Below are positions 13,021-24,700 of a stretch of 64,000 nt of DNA, piece by piece. Numbering within the stretch: the first letter of the stretch is position 1; every line of letters starts with the position of its first letter. The position numbers were made by a program, and so were the translations under genes. Source of the stretch: Morinoia aosen (lineage: Eukaryota > Arthropoda > Malacostraca > Amphipoda > Talitridae); contig CM059568.1 of the NCBI GenBank assembly GCA_030386875.1, positions 28,080,120 to 28,144,119 of the forward strand. Reading direction: 5' to 3'. The notes below the pieces were generated by a model, which did no database searches, had not been told where the DNA came from, and saw only the letters and a list, made by a program, of their open reading frames with translations.

Positions 13021-13577
13021 AAACGCCTATGCCAATGTCTGCAAACAAAAGGGCGAGACAAAACGCCTATGCCAATGTCTGCAAACAAATGGGCGAGACA
13101 AAACGCCTATGCCAATGTCTGCAGACAAAAGGGCGAAACAAATCGCCTATGCCAATGTCTGCAGACAAAAGGGCGAGACAAAACGCCCATGCCAATGTCT
13201 GCAGACAAAAGGGCGAGACAAAACGCCCATGACAATGTCTGCAGACAAAAGGGCGAGACAAAACGCCCATGCCAATGTCTGCAGACAAAAGGGCGAGACA
13301 AAACGCCCATGCCAATGTCTGCAGACAAAAGGGCGAGACAAAACGCCCATGCCAATGTCTGCAGACAAAAGGGCGAAACAAATCGCCTATGCCAATGTCT
13401 GCAGACAAAAGGGCGAAACAAATCGCCTATGCCAATGTCTGCAGACAAAAGGGCGAGACAAAACGCCCATGCCAATGTCTGCAGACAAAAGGGCGAGACA
13501 AAACGCCCATGCCAATGTCTGCAGACAAAAGGGCGAGACAAAACGCCCATGCCAATGTCTGCAGACAAAAGGGCGAA
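13021..13577. repeat. 40-bp satellite, block A (about 14 units)
   Basis: Direct tandem repeats of a 40-bp unit. Each unit contains the 10-bp palindrome GTCTGCAGAC and a GGGCG/CGCCC inverted pair eight bases apart. Two main variants alternate: one with GAGACAAAACGCCC, the other with GAAACAAATCGCCT. The left edge lies at about 13019, after GTAGAAGTTGG. The unit lacks stop codons in most phases, so frames of up to 221 codons run through it. They are repeat artefacts, because 40 is not a multiple of three and the same bases are read in all phases. Confidence 0.97.
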
Positions 13578-13935
13578 GTTTATTATTAGTTTATTAGTTA
13601 GTTTAAGCCTCCCTATCCTCAACAATGAGATGTAAAGAGAGGAAGGAAGAAGGCACCATTTAGTATGGAGTTAAGGGAACGTGGAATCTATGCAGAAAGG
13701 GCACAGAAACAGAAAGCTAAGAAAGAAGTTCATGAAACAAGAAAAAGTTGAAGAAGAAAGTGGTAGGCGGTGAAAAACAGGACAGCAGTGAACCGAAAAA
13801 AAGATGGCCCGTAACACAACAAAACCTATTCTATTTTAACAAAAGAAAGCCCACCTAACCTTTAGCTCGGGCCCTCACATTGTCCCCCTGGGAGCGCTAG
13901 TTCCCATAGATACAATAATTGTATCCCCCTGAGGG
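13578..13935 (-). mobile_element. Retroposon R inserted in the 40-bp satellite (first copy)
   Basis: A nearly full-length R copy starts GTTTATTATTAG and ends CCCCCTGAGGG. It is flanked by CAAAAGGGCGAA at 13566-13577 and 13938-13949, a 12-bp duplication made of satellite sequence, so the element inserted into a pre-existing array. The same junctions recur at 14671-15040 and 16054-16411. All three therefore descend from one insertion followed by segmental amplification. Confidence 0.92.
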
Positions 13936-13937
13936 AT

Positions 13938-14670
13938 CAAAAGGGCGAAACAAATCGCCTATGCCAATGTCTGCAGACAAATGGGCGAGACAAAACGCCC
14001 ATGCCAATGTCTGCAGACAAATGGGCGAGACAAAACGCCCATGCCAATGTCTGCAGACAAAAGGGCGAGACAAAACGCCCATGCCAATGTCTGCAGACAA
14101 AAGGGCGAGACAAAACGCCTATGCCAATGTCTGCAAACAAATGGGCGAGACAAAACGCCTATGCCAATGTCTGCAGACAAAAGGGCGAAACAAATCGCCT
14201 ATGCCAATGTCTGCAGACAAAAGGGCGAGACAAAACGCCCATGCCAATGTCTGCAGACAAAAGGGCGAGACAAAACGCCCATGCCAATGTCTGCAGACAA
14301 AAGGGGCGAGACAAAACGCCCATGCCAATGTCTGCAGACAAAAGGGCGAGACAAAACGCCCATGCCAATGTCTGCAGACAAAAGGGCGAGACAAAACGCC
14401 CATGCCAATGTCTGCAGACAAAAGGGCGAGACAAAACGCCCATGCCAATGTCTGCAGACAAAAGGGCGAAACAAATCGCCTATGCCAATGTCTGCAGACA
14501 AAAGGGCGAAACAAATCGCCTATGCCAATGTCTGCAGACAAAAGGGCGAGACAAAACGCCCATGCCAATGTCTGCAGACAAAAGGGCGAGACAAAACGCC
14601 CATGCCAATGTCTGCAGACAAAAGGGCGAGACAAAACGCCCATGCCAATGTCTGCAGACAAAAGGGCGAA
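13938..14670. repeat. 40-bp satellite, block B (about 18 units)
   Basis: Same unit as block A. One unit near 14300 has an extra G (AAAAGGGGCG), which shifts the reading phase without breaking the open frames. This is further evidence against coding. The block starts with the GAAACAAATCGCCT variant, as do blocks C and D after their R copies. Confidence 0.97.
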
Positions 14671-15040
14671 GTTTATTATTAGTTTATTATTAGTTTATTA
14701 GTTAGTTTAAGCCTCCCTATCCTCAACAATGAGATGTAAAGAGAGGAAGGAAGAAGGCACCATTTAGTATGGAGTTAAGGGAACGTGGAATCTATGCAGA
14801 AAGGGCACAGAAACAGAAAGCTAAGAAAGAAGTTCATGAAACAAGAAAAAGTTGAAGAAGAAAGTGGTAGGCGGTGAAAAACAGGACAGCAGTGAACCGA
14901 AAAAAAGATGGTCCGTAACACAACAAAACCTATTCTATTTTAACAAAAGAAAGCCCACCTAACCTTTAGCTCGGGCCCTCACATTGTCCCCCTGGGAGCG
15001 CTAGTTCCCATAGATACAATAATTGTATCCCCCTGAGGGA
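14671..15040 (-). mobile_element. Retroposon R in the 40-bp satellite (second copy)
   Basis: Nearly identical to the copies at 13578 and 16054, with an extra TTATTATTAG-like duplication at the tail side and one base lost at the far junction. It shares their satellite insertion point, so it is a duplicate rather than an independent insertion. Confidence 0.92.
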
Positions 15041-16053
15041 TAAAAGGGCGAAACAAATCGCCTATGCCAATGTCTGCAGACAAATGGGCGAGACAAAACG
15101 CCCATGCCAATGTCTGCAGACAAAAGGGCGAGACAAAACGCCCATGCCAATGTCTGCAGACAAAAGGGCGAGACAAAACGCCCATGCCAATGTCTGCAGA
15201 CAAAAGGGCAAGACAAAACGCCCATGCCAATGTCTGCAGACAAAAGGGCGAAACAAATCGCCTATGCCAATGTCTGCAGACAAAAGGGCGAGACAAAACG
15301 CCCATGCCAATATCTGCAGACAAAAGGGCGAGACAAAAGGCCCATGCCAATGTCTGCAGACAAAAGGGCGAGACAAAATGCCCATGCCAATGTCTGCAGA
15401 CAAAAGGGCGAGACAAAACGCCCATGCCAATGTCTGCAGACAAAAGGGCGAGACAAAACGCCCATGCCAATGTCTGCAGACAAAAGGGCGAGAAAAAACG
15501 CCCATGCCAATGTCTGCAGACAAAAGGGCGAGACAAAACGCCCATGCCAATGTCTGCAGACAAAAGGGCGAGACAAAACGCCCATGCCAATGTCTGCAGA
15601 CAAAAGGGCGAGACAAAAACACCCATGCCAATGTCTGCAGACAAAAGGGCGAGACAAAACGCCCATGCCAATGTCTGCAGACAAAAGGGCGAGACAAAAC
15701 GCCCATGCCAATGTCTGCAAACAAAAGGGCGAGACAAAACGCCCATGCCAATGTCTGCAGACAAAAGGGCGAGACAAAACGCCTATGCCAATGTCTGCAG
15801 ACAAAAGGGCGAGACAAAACGCCCATGCCAATGTCTGCAGACAAAAGGGCGAGACAAAACGCCCATGCCAATGTCTGCAGACAAAAGGGCGAAACAAATC
15901 GCCTATGCCAATGTCTGCAGACAAAAGGGCGAGACAAAACGCCCATGCCAATGTCTGCAGACAAAAGGGCGAGACAAAACGCCCATGCCAATGTCTGCAG
16001 ACAAAAGGGCGAGACAAAACGCCCATGCCAATGTCTGCAGACAAAAGGGCGAA
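15041..16053. repeat. 40-bp satellite, block C (about 25 units)
   Basis: The longest block. Private variants include AAAAGGCCC in place of AAACGCCC (near 15337), AAAATGCCC (near 15377) and a one-base insertion AAAAACACCC (near 15615). The AAAAGGCCC and AAAATGCCC variants also occur, in the same order, in block D, so C and D share a stretch by duplication. Confidence 0.97.
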
Positions 16054-16411
16054 GTTTATTATTAGTTTATTAGTTAGTTTAAGCCTCCCTATCCTCAACA
16101 ATGAGATGTAAAGAGAGGAAGGAAGAAGGCACCATTTAGTATGGAGTTAAGGGAACGTGGAATCTATGCAGAAAGGGCACAGAAACAGAAAGCTAAGAAA
16201 GAAGTTCATGAAACAAGAAAAAGTTGAAGAAGAAAGTGGTAGGCGGTGAAAAACAGGACAGCAGTGAACCGAAAAAAAAAAGGTCCGTAACACAACAAAA
16301 CCTATTCTATTTCAACAAAAGAAAGCCCACCTAACCTTTAGCTCGGGCCCTCACATTGTCCCCCTGGGAGCGCTAGTTCCCATAGATACAATAATTGTAT
16401 CCCCCTGAGGG
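16054..16411 (-). mobile_element. Retroposon R in the 40-bp satellite (third copy)
   Basis: Nearly identical to the two preceding intra-array copies and with the same junctions. It differs from them at a few sites, including a longer A-run near 16272. Confidence 0.92.
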
Positions 16412-16412
16412 A

Positions 16413-16866
16413 TCAAAAGGGCGAAACAAATCGCCTATGCCAATGTCTGCAGACAAAAGGGCGAGACAAAACGCCCACGCCAATGTCTGCAGACAAAAGG
16501 GCGAGACAAAACGCCCATGCCAATGTCTGCAGACAAAAGGGCGAGACAAAACGCCCATGCCAATGTCTGCAGACAAAAGGGCAAGACAAAACGCCCATGC
16601 CAATGTCTGCAGACAAAAGGGCGAAACAAATCGCCTATGCCAATGTCTGCAGACAAAAGGGCGAGACAAAAGGCCCATGCCAATGTCTGCAGACAAAAGG
16701 GCGAGACAAAAGGCCCATGCCAATGTCTGCAGACAAAAGGGCGAGGCAAAATGCCCATGCCAATGTCTGCAGACAAAAGGGCGAGACAAAACGCCCATGC
16801 CAATGTCTGCAGACAAAAGGGCGAGACAAAACGCCCATGCCAATGTCTGCAGACAAAAGGGCGAGG
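16413..16866. repeat. 40-bp satellite, block D (about 11 units)
   Basis: The last block. The right edge is abrupt, after GACAAAAGGGCGAGG, and passes into non-repetitive sequence. It shares variant order with the first part of block C. Confidence 0.97.
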
Positions 16867-17458
16867 AAAACGTGAAAATGTCTTTCCACGGTCAAGCAAT
16901 TCTAATTTTCACTTTGCATATAAATACACGAAGTAATGAAAATATAAACATAGATATAAGAGCTTCTGCAGCAGCAGGGAACAATTATGGAAGTATAGTG
17001 GGTAGAATAAAACATTCTGTAATTAAGACTAAGAAGTTGGCATGGTAGCAATTCAAAGCTATCGTTTCGCACATTTCAAAATAGTACCAAGGTATTAACC
17101 TTAGGGAACATGCTTTAAAGACCGCAACAAACTTATTTTTTCTTCAGATATAATCCTGGAAAAAAGGAAAAACTGTTTCATTCGAATGAGGATGAAACAG
17201 CAAATTTGTTACAACATTGTTATTAAAAACTTTTGACAAAAATTACTTCAATTTTTACTCGAACCATTACAGTTATTATTGTAGCAATGTAAATTGTTGA
17301 ATAAAATATCGAGGTAAAACATAAAAATTATTCTTTGGGATGGTTTGCACGAAGTTAAAAAGCTTATAAATACCGCTCACCAGAGGAAAGGCGATGAAAA
17401 TTTACAGAAATGCATTGGAGAACATAATCTATGTTTATATTAGCGCATTAGTTCAGCA
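16867..17458. other. Unassigned AT-rich sequence
   Basis: Non-repetitive flank of the satellite. Nothing recognisable. It ends in the left target duplication of the next R copy (GCATTAGTTCAGCA at 17445-17458). Confidence 0.5.
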
Positions 17459-17818
17459 GATTAGATTAGATTATTAGTTAGTTTAAGCCTTCCTATCCTC
17501 AACAAATAAGATCCAAGGAGAGGAAGGAAGAAGGCACCATTTAGTATGGAGTTAAGGGAACGTGGAATCTATACAGAAAAGGCACAGAAACAGTAAGATG
17601 AGAAAGAAGTTCATGAAACAAGACCAAAGTTGAAGAAGAAAGTAGTAGGTGGTGAAAAAACAGGACAGCAGTGAACCGAAAAAGATGGTCCGTAACCAAA
17701 CAAAAACCTATTCTATTTTAACAAAAAGAAAGCCTACCTAACCATTAGCTCGGGCCCTCACTTTGTCCCCCTGGGAGCGCTAATTCCTCTACATACAATA
17801 GTTGTATCCCCCTGAGGG
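17459..17818 (-). mobile_element. Retroposon R, full length, clear target duplication
   Basis: The element lies between GCATTAGTTCAGCA (17445-17458) and GCATTAGCTCAGCA (17819-17832), a 14-bp duplication with one mismatch. On the given strand it starts with GATTAGATTAGATTATTAG, which read on the minus strand is a (TAATC)n 3' tail, and it ends with the CCCCTGAGGG hairpin that is the 5' end. This is one of the best copies for defining the family. Confidence 0.95.
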
Positions 17819-17832
17819 GCATTAGCTCAGCA

Positions 17833-18714
17833 ATTCTGTGATAGTGACCAACGTTATGATTAACGGAACTAATATGTTCTCAGCGCACCCCTGATGCAAA
17901 GTTAATATTTTCCTTCTTATTTGTGGCATATCTTCGGGCATTTCCGCACTTGCTTGACAGTAAAAATACAACGAACTGATATATGAATCCACGTCAGAAG
18001 TTGATCGTAGAAAAACATGGAATTTAGAGCGTAAATGGAAGGCACTGGCTTAGCACTTCAGCTGTAACTGCCGTGCGTGTGCACATACCTAATACGTAGT
18101 AGAATGCTAGAGATCACTTCCCATCCGCATGCTACCAAAGCTAAGGATCGGAAATCAAGGTATGTAAAATAATCAAGGTATATTGTACCTGCTTTTGTCG
18201 CATTTACATCAGCATACAGTTAGAATTTGAAATCAACTTCTCATTCTAAATGAGTATGAGGGTATGTGTAACGCACGGTTTCACTGACAACTAGACATGC
18301 TTTTGTCATTCACGGTGTTTTTGATTAAAAGTAAATATATCGTTTTTTAATGAGTACACTTGGAAAGAATATCTAATGACAGATTCATAATTCTACTGAA
18401 AATGTGACTACGAGAAAAAAATATATCAGAAACTGCTGATGCGAGAAGGTTACCGTCATGTTGGACTGGTTTTGAGGATTGTGTCAAAATAGTTAGGCTT
18501 GAAAGTAAGGCTTTGAAATGAAATGCTTTGATCAACCCTTATATTAAGGCTGTTTCTAGCTTGCTTTGTTAGTCTCTCCGTTGTCCTCGCCATGATAGAA
18601 AGAAAAAGAGAAACAGTTTATTTACAATAAAGTTGAAATAAAAATCATCATTAATTTATGAAATTTTTGAACATAAAGGGCCTTAGTTATTGAATATATA
18701 TATATATTTATATA
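17833..18714. other. Unassigned AT-rich sequence with a (TA)n patch
   Basis: No gene seen. A short TA repeat at about 18694-18714 abuts the next transposon, which inserts at TA. Confidence 0.5.
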
Positions 18715-19510
18715 CAGGGTGTTTTTTTACTTTGAACAAACTTCGAACTTAGGTACAAAAACTCAAAATAAATCGATTTTCATGAATGACAAAATGTCCA
18801 AAACTCATTAGTTTTCGAGTTATGGCGTCGCAAAGCATGTTTATAAGTGCACGTTATAACTGGGCCGCACACCAATTGTTATTTAAAGTTGTTAGTTTTC
18901 GAGATTTTCGAATACAATTAAAGCATTTTTTCTCATTTCATTATGGGTTATCCATTCCATACAATCAACGACAAGATTTCAAGATGCAATGTGAAACTGA
19001 TATTACGGAAATGCCTGGCATGTTTCAATCTGTAAGGCGCTCACTGGCTGTTAGATGTCGTAAATGTGTTGAAGTTCATGGAGGCCATTTCGAGTAACTG
19101 TTGTAATAAAACTGTATTCAAGTTTGTTCTTGCGTTAAAGTTCTTACATTAAAGTTTGTATTGATTATGTTTTTTACCTGTGTCCTGCAATGCTTACTGA
19201 TTAATGGTTAGCTTACATGATAATTGATAATAACTCATTTAGGACAATTTATTCTTATTTGCAAAACGTGTACACGCAAATTTCATTGTGAAATCACAAA
19301 AATACTACATTAGTGGGGCCCAAAAACCTCTATCAAAGGTAGCGCTAAAAATGGTGCGCGCGTTCTTGAACTTGAAGTTCTAATATTCTTCAAGTAACTA
19401 TACCTCGAAAACTAAAGAGTTTTGGACATTTTGTCATTCATGAAAATCGATTTATTTTGAGTTTTTGTACCTATGTTCGAAGTTTGTTCAAAGTAAAAAA
19501 AAACACCCTG
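18715..19510. mobile_element. 796-bp DNA transposon with 110-bp terminal inverted repeats
   Basis: The ends are CAGGGTG (18715) and CACCCTG (19510), flanked by TA on both sides. The inverted repeats (18715-18824 and 19400-19510) match almost throughout, differing by a T-run length and a few bases. CAGGGTGT ends with TA duplications are widespread in insect Tc1/mariner-type elements. It is too short for a full transposase. A relic frame lies between the repeats. It is a deleted, non-autonomous copy. Confidence 0.9.
18786..19097 (+). pseudogene. Transposase C-terminal remnant inside the 796-bp transposon
   Basis: A 103-codon frame starts inside the left inverted repeat. Its final residues run SVRRSLAVRCRKCVEVHGG then HFE and stop. 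This resembles the Cys-x-x-Cys...GGHFE tail I associate with insect Tc1/mariner-type transposases. The catalytic part is missing, so only the 3' end of an ancestral gene was kept. Family assignment rests on this tail and the flanking inverted repeats. I am fairly but not fully sure. Confidence 0.55.
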
Positions 19511-21691
19511 TATATGTATGTATATATGTATCATAATAACCATCTCAATAGTTGAACAAAAGATCAAGAAAAATACAAGAGATTATTTTCCATGAGATGA
19601 GTTATTGTTTGATTATGCTCATGAATACATGCCATAAAAAATTGAAGACAGCGACGTTGCTAACAATAGCTTATCAGAATCGTCACTTACATTGACAAAA
19701 GAACTTTAGTTGGTGCAATGTCACGGAATAATGTTAAAAGTGAAATGGATTCAATATTTCTGCATCAGTAATTACAGAGTGGACATGGTAAAAATTCGGA
19801 ACTATCTTTTCGTGGTTTTACAATATATTAAATAGTCCCACAGTGTGGAAACGTTTTCCCACACTAAAATTTATGATATTTCTTATATAAATTATGCAGT
19901 CACAAAGAATGCATGAGAATAAGTAAATACAAATATCAGTGAAAGTGGCATGATGTGTTTAAGTATCAAGCAGAATAGGCATCAACACGAAAAAAAATTA
20001 TGGATGCTACTGATAATAAATTATTTCTCGAACCCCGCATTGAGGAAATTGACCCAAAAGTTAGAAAGAACTTTCCCGAAGCCAGTTCAAGATAAGTGCG
20101 ATGTACGATGATAAACCGAAATTCAACGCGGAGACAACTTCAATTAATATAAAACATTTGCCTGCAGCTCAAAAGTTACCAGCAGGCAAGCAAGCGAAAA
20201 ATTGAAAAATACACCCCAAAATTATTTTCATGTGTTCATCCTCAAAGATGCACCACGTGCGGGAAAACAATCCTTGTTTTCAAAGTCAAACTTAACCAAC
20301 GTCACAAACGTGAGAGGGATCTTAACGCATTTGAAAGGATTCGACTGCGGCTTTCCAGTGTCGCAGACCTCTATCACTCGCAGCTCTGCAAGCCTCACAG
20401 AGCAAAAGAGAGCTCGTCAGCTGAAAACGAGCACCTTCTCCACAACTTGAACTAAAGACAATAATGAACGCCACGAACCAATGTGAAGCGCTCACTAGAG
20501 CGTTACCGGTTCATTTCCTTCACCCAGCTACGAAAGTTAGCGTAGTAAGCTAATTCGCGGGCACCAAGTATGTAATGCTTAATTGCACGTTGAAGTTTTG
20601 GCACTCCCACAAAAATTAATGACCACTTTTATTTCTACAAATCTATGAATTTAGAAATTACATGTGCGTGACCAAATGAAAATTTTTTTTATTGTTACCG
20701 AATGTAAGAAGTGATTCAGCTTTTATTCAATCAAGAAGGTCAACCTCCCGGTAGATTGAAGTAAGTTGGATGGATAAAAGAAGGCAGCCACACATGCGTG
20801 TGCTAATGCTAAAAGTGTGTTAACATTTCGCCAGCACAGGGAGAAACAATTGCAATTGAATTGCCAGGTTACGAAAATTTCTTTAACTGGATATCGTCAA
20901 GCCCAATGAATACGACTTGTGCAAAGCGCTGAAATACAATATAATCCAACCCTTAAATCAATGTTTCGAATCTTCTAGGAACCCTTTTTTTCGTTCAGTC
21001 ACTTTTAAAACTGAAATTTGAATAGAATCCACTTTCAAAAAAAAAATAGAATACAGATACGCCGCAAATGCAGTCACTAAACTGGACGATGTCCTCGACT
21101 AATCAATCAAGCATTTAATTTCAAGAGCTAGGAAAACTTGCAACACGGTCCTACTCAGGGAACGAACAATCTGCCTGCCTGTGAAAAATGCACCTCGCTC
21201 CCGCATGAAATAAAAAATAGTAGACGACAATAGAATTGAGACCATTTTGAGCGGTTGAACTCGTCAGTTCAATTCGCTGCATTCGGACAACTTCGTTTAA
21301 AAGTCATGTGTCAGTGTTCACGCAGCGTGTAAGAAGAGACAGAAAAATAGAACAGGTCAGAAATGCAATCCAATTATAACACAAACCCCTCATGTAAGAG
21401 CAGAGTTACCCAAATAGAGTGCATGACCTAGGCAGTTCATAAAATCTGCCATAACTCGCGGAGGTGAAATAGAAACAATAGCCCAGAATTAAAGCTATGC
21501 TAAAAATTTAATACAGATATCAGTCAAGTTCAAGTCAGAGCTGGCATGCTGAAATTAAGACAATGGCGGGAAAGAGAAACGCAAAAGAGACACACAAGCG
21601 CGGGTGTTCGTGAAAGGTAACATTGCGCTCGCTTGAAAAGAATAGTCACGAATATAAGAGGCAGGCCTCGCTTGCCAAAGCGTGGCAGAAC

Positions 21692-21726
21692 GGGGGGGGG
21701 GGGAGGGGGGGGGAGGGAGGGGGAGG
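21692..21726. repeat. Long G-run / polypurine tract
   Basis: About 35 bases of G interrupted only by single A residues, enough for a G-quadruplex or triplex-forming tract on the plus strand. It lies in two or three short overlapping frames that encode only poly-Gly or poly-Pro. Confidence 0.9.
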
Positions 21727-24700
21727 AATTGCATCTGGCTCCTCTCGATATATGAGAATAAGAATAAGGCAACCAGCACACTCTACAATAGCATTCGCGG
21801 TCTTTGTTGCATTCGTCAGAATGAATACAGTGAATATTCGCTCGTCATTGTACAAAAAAAGACACGACGTTCGAGTCAGACCTACTGAAATCAATTATGC
21901 ACTCGTCAAGTGTCGCAACATAATCGCAGCTAACGTCGGAATTGGCAAATAAAGTAACCGAGTCAGTAATGAAGTTGAAAAAGTGCGCCAATAAGTGATG
22001 ACGCGTTGAGAGAGTAATTTCTTTGCCTGAGTTCATGCACAAATGACCACTCGGCGGCTGAATGCACTGTCCATAGCAGACAAGATCGTTCACCCGTCGA
22101 GATAGGAATTTGTTCTCAGCTACCAAGTCATGACAGCAACTATGTTTCATGAGTAATTACGCCGTGCATCTTGTATGGCAATGAACACCGACACTTCAAT
22201 CGCACACATAAAAACCTATTTCTCTAGGACAATTAAAGTTGCACGAGAATGACGTAGACGGATGTTTCAACTTAAAGTCAGCCATTCGCAGCGGCATGTA
22301 CTTCGAGTAATTGTAAAATTTGTTCTATAGTTGTAGGCTTCAGCTAAACTGCCCAGAGAGAAAGCAAATGTGATAGAATTTTCCCTGCTATAAAACGGCT
22401 CGCGTGGCGGTTAGACTAAAGAAGATAAAGGCCGTGCTTTTTCTTCGTGTATAAATCTGAATCAGAGGTTTCACACACATTTTGATCAAGTACAGCGATG
22501 TGACTTCGCCTACAAATTTCTCAACAGAGCTTCACTTGATTCATTAATTGTAACGAAACAGTAAAAAAACGCTAATTTCATCGCGCAGGATTAAACATCA
22601 ACCGTAGAAAATGAAGCCATGCGTAAATAAAGGGAAATAGCAAAGCAAACACATTATCCTCGCAGGCGATTTCATGGCAGAATAGAGACCATTGGAGCAA
22701 AATTTGTTTAGCTAGCATCAATATGCCAAACGAGGATATCACGCTCACAGCCCGAAAAATATGAATTTAAGAAACAAATTTTACTATGCCCCACGAACTT
22801 TGCTCGCTTAGTAGAAATAATTTGAATTTAATTTATTCAGCATTATGATTGTAAAAACCTAAAATTAAAACTCTTATGTTATGTAACAGTATTATGGGAG
22901 CCTAAAATGCCGGCTGACTTTGAGGGAATGCGATGCTGTTGGACCTCGAATAAAAAATGAATATTTTAGGTCTCATAAAACGTTTAGCTGAACAATTAGG
23001 AACAATGAACAGCACGATAAAGCAGTCTGCGTTTCGCAGTATTAACTCCAGGGCGAGGGCAGAATATAGCCTGTTGTCAGGAGTGCATCGCAAGCAAATG
23101 TGACCGGTCTTCAGTTGCAAAACGTGGAAATTGCGCTGTGCTTTTATTATTCATCTCGAAAATCTTCAAATTCTGAAAACAGTTTCACCTTCAGTGAACG
23201 AGCTACTGCCTGTACAACATATGAAGTAAAGACGTTTTTATAAGTATTAACAAACAAGAAATATAGACGCGCAGGCTTTTAATACAATCATGGACGTAGT
23301 TTTGACGAGTATAAAGAGGTGTTAAAAATACTTAGTTGTAAGGCAGTTAATGCGAACACCCTTCAAACCAATAAAGCTTGTTAAGGAAAATCCATGAGTG
23401 CAGTGTTCCAACCAGTGCGTCGAAAATTAGCAGTTAACTGATCCACATAGAAAGGTTGACAGCATGCCTGAAAGGAAAAAATATCCCGATTCTACACAAG
23501 ACCCTCGAGCCAAATTTTTTTGGACGAAAAACGCCCTCATGTCGATTCCATAAGCTGAAATTGTGAGCGCGCTGAGGCCAAACTGCTTGTAGTACCGTTA
23601 CTGCTCCCCTGAGGGGCGCGCCTCCAAACCCTGCTGAGGCCCCCTCCCTGCGGTGCAGGCCGAGTATGTGGGGCATGAGGCGTACTCAGACCAGTGTCTT
23701 GCCAAAACTTGTTCCATACGAACATTAGGAGAAAATTCTTCGCTGTGCTAAGTTTCATGTCATGACTGTCAGTATCAGTGAAAAAACTTGCGGAATGCGG
23801 TATAAGACTGTTGTTTTTTGTTGTTTGTTCCTGTTGTTTGATTCAGATAATAGCATGGTGTAATTTGATTTGAAGCAGCGTTTGGCAATAGGCACAGCTC
23901 ACAGCACCACACGAATAGTGCAACACTCTGGAGTGCCGGGCCGAAGCCGCACCACTGCTAGATCATGATTCTCGAAACTCGTCTCGCTGCTTCCATGTGG
24001 CCGCCGTCCTTCTGGCTCTAAATTTTTTCAGGTATGACCATCACTTCGACCAGTAGAAATGTACGAGAAGCCGTTACTGTCCAAAATTATTGTGCATTTC
24101 GAAAGCTTTCGTCGTCGGCATTATGTTCTTATAGTTTATAATATCCTTACTTTTCAACGGTTCAGAACGTGTGAGAAACTGACTTACGAGAGTAGTGTAA
24201 AAGAGGAGCAGCAATCTCGCTTCTGTGGGCCAGCTGTACATTACAAACAGCGTACAAAGCTAGCTCATTCCTAGGCTACGATGTCAATATGTGTAGATGA
24301 GCATCAATGTAGCAAAATAGATTTGAAACAACAAATCAAGGTTCTCTAACACGCTCTTAAACTCAGTCGAACCTAAAATTATTATTTTGCTACCGAATTT
24401 TCGAAGCAGAAGAACTCAGAACTATATTTTATACATTTTTCAGATATTACGCCTTGCATTAAAACATTAGTATTCTTTATTCATAAGAGAACCTTCTTAG
24501 CAGGATTATCACAGATCAAAATGCGTTCAGTATGTTCTAGAAATGGGGACTCTGCCCGAACGTCGCTAGACGGTGCTGGACTTGACTCTTTTCCAGCCTC
24601 GTGAGCGCAGCAGTTCGGAGAACGTCACATGCGACGATACGGCGCGACTGTGTCACGTCGAGCTTTCTAAATCAAAACCACATTACATTTCTTTAGATGC

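Noticed and set aside
13021-16866. CRISPR-like array
   Set aside because: There are no unique spacers between repeats: the units are directly adjacent and near-identical. The host is eukaryotic.
12970-16936. Long open frames (up to 335 codons) in all phases and on both strands over the 40-bp arrays
   Set aside because: The unit is 40 bp, not a multiple of three, and nearly stop-free. The same DNA is read in three phases and indels do not matter. The frames end in the embedded retroposons. No gene-like signal remains.
17819-17832. Possible tRNA fragment (an ATTAGCTCAGC string)
   Set aside because: It resembles a tRNA D-arm word but is the target duplication of an R copy, and no cloverleaf can be built around it.
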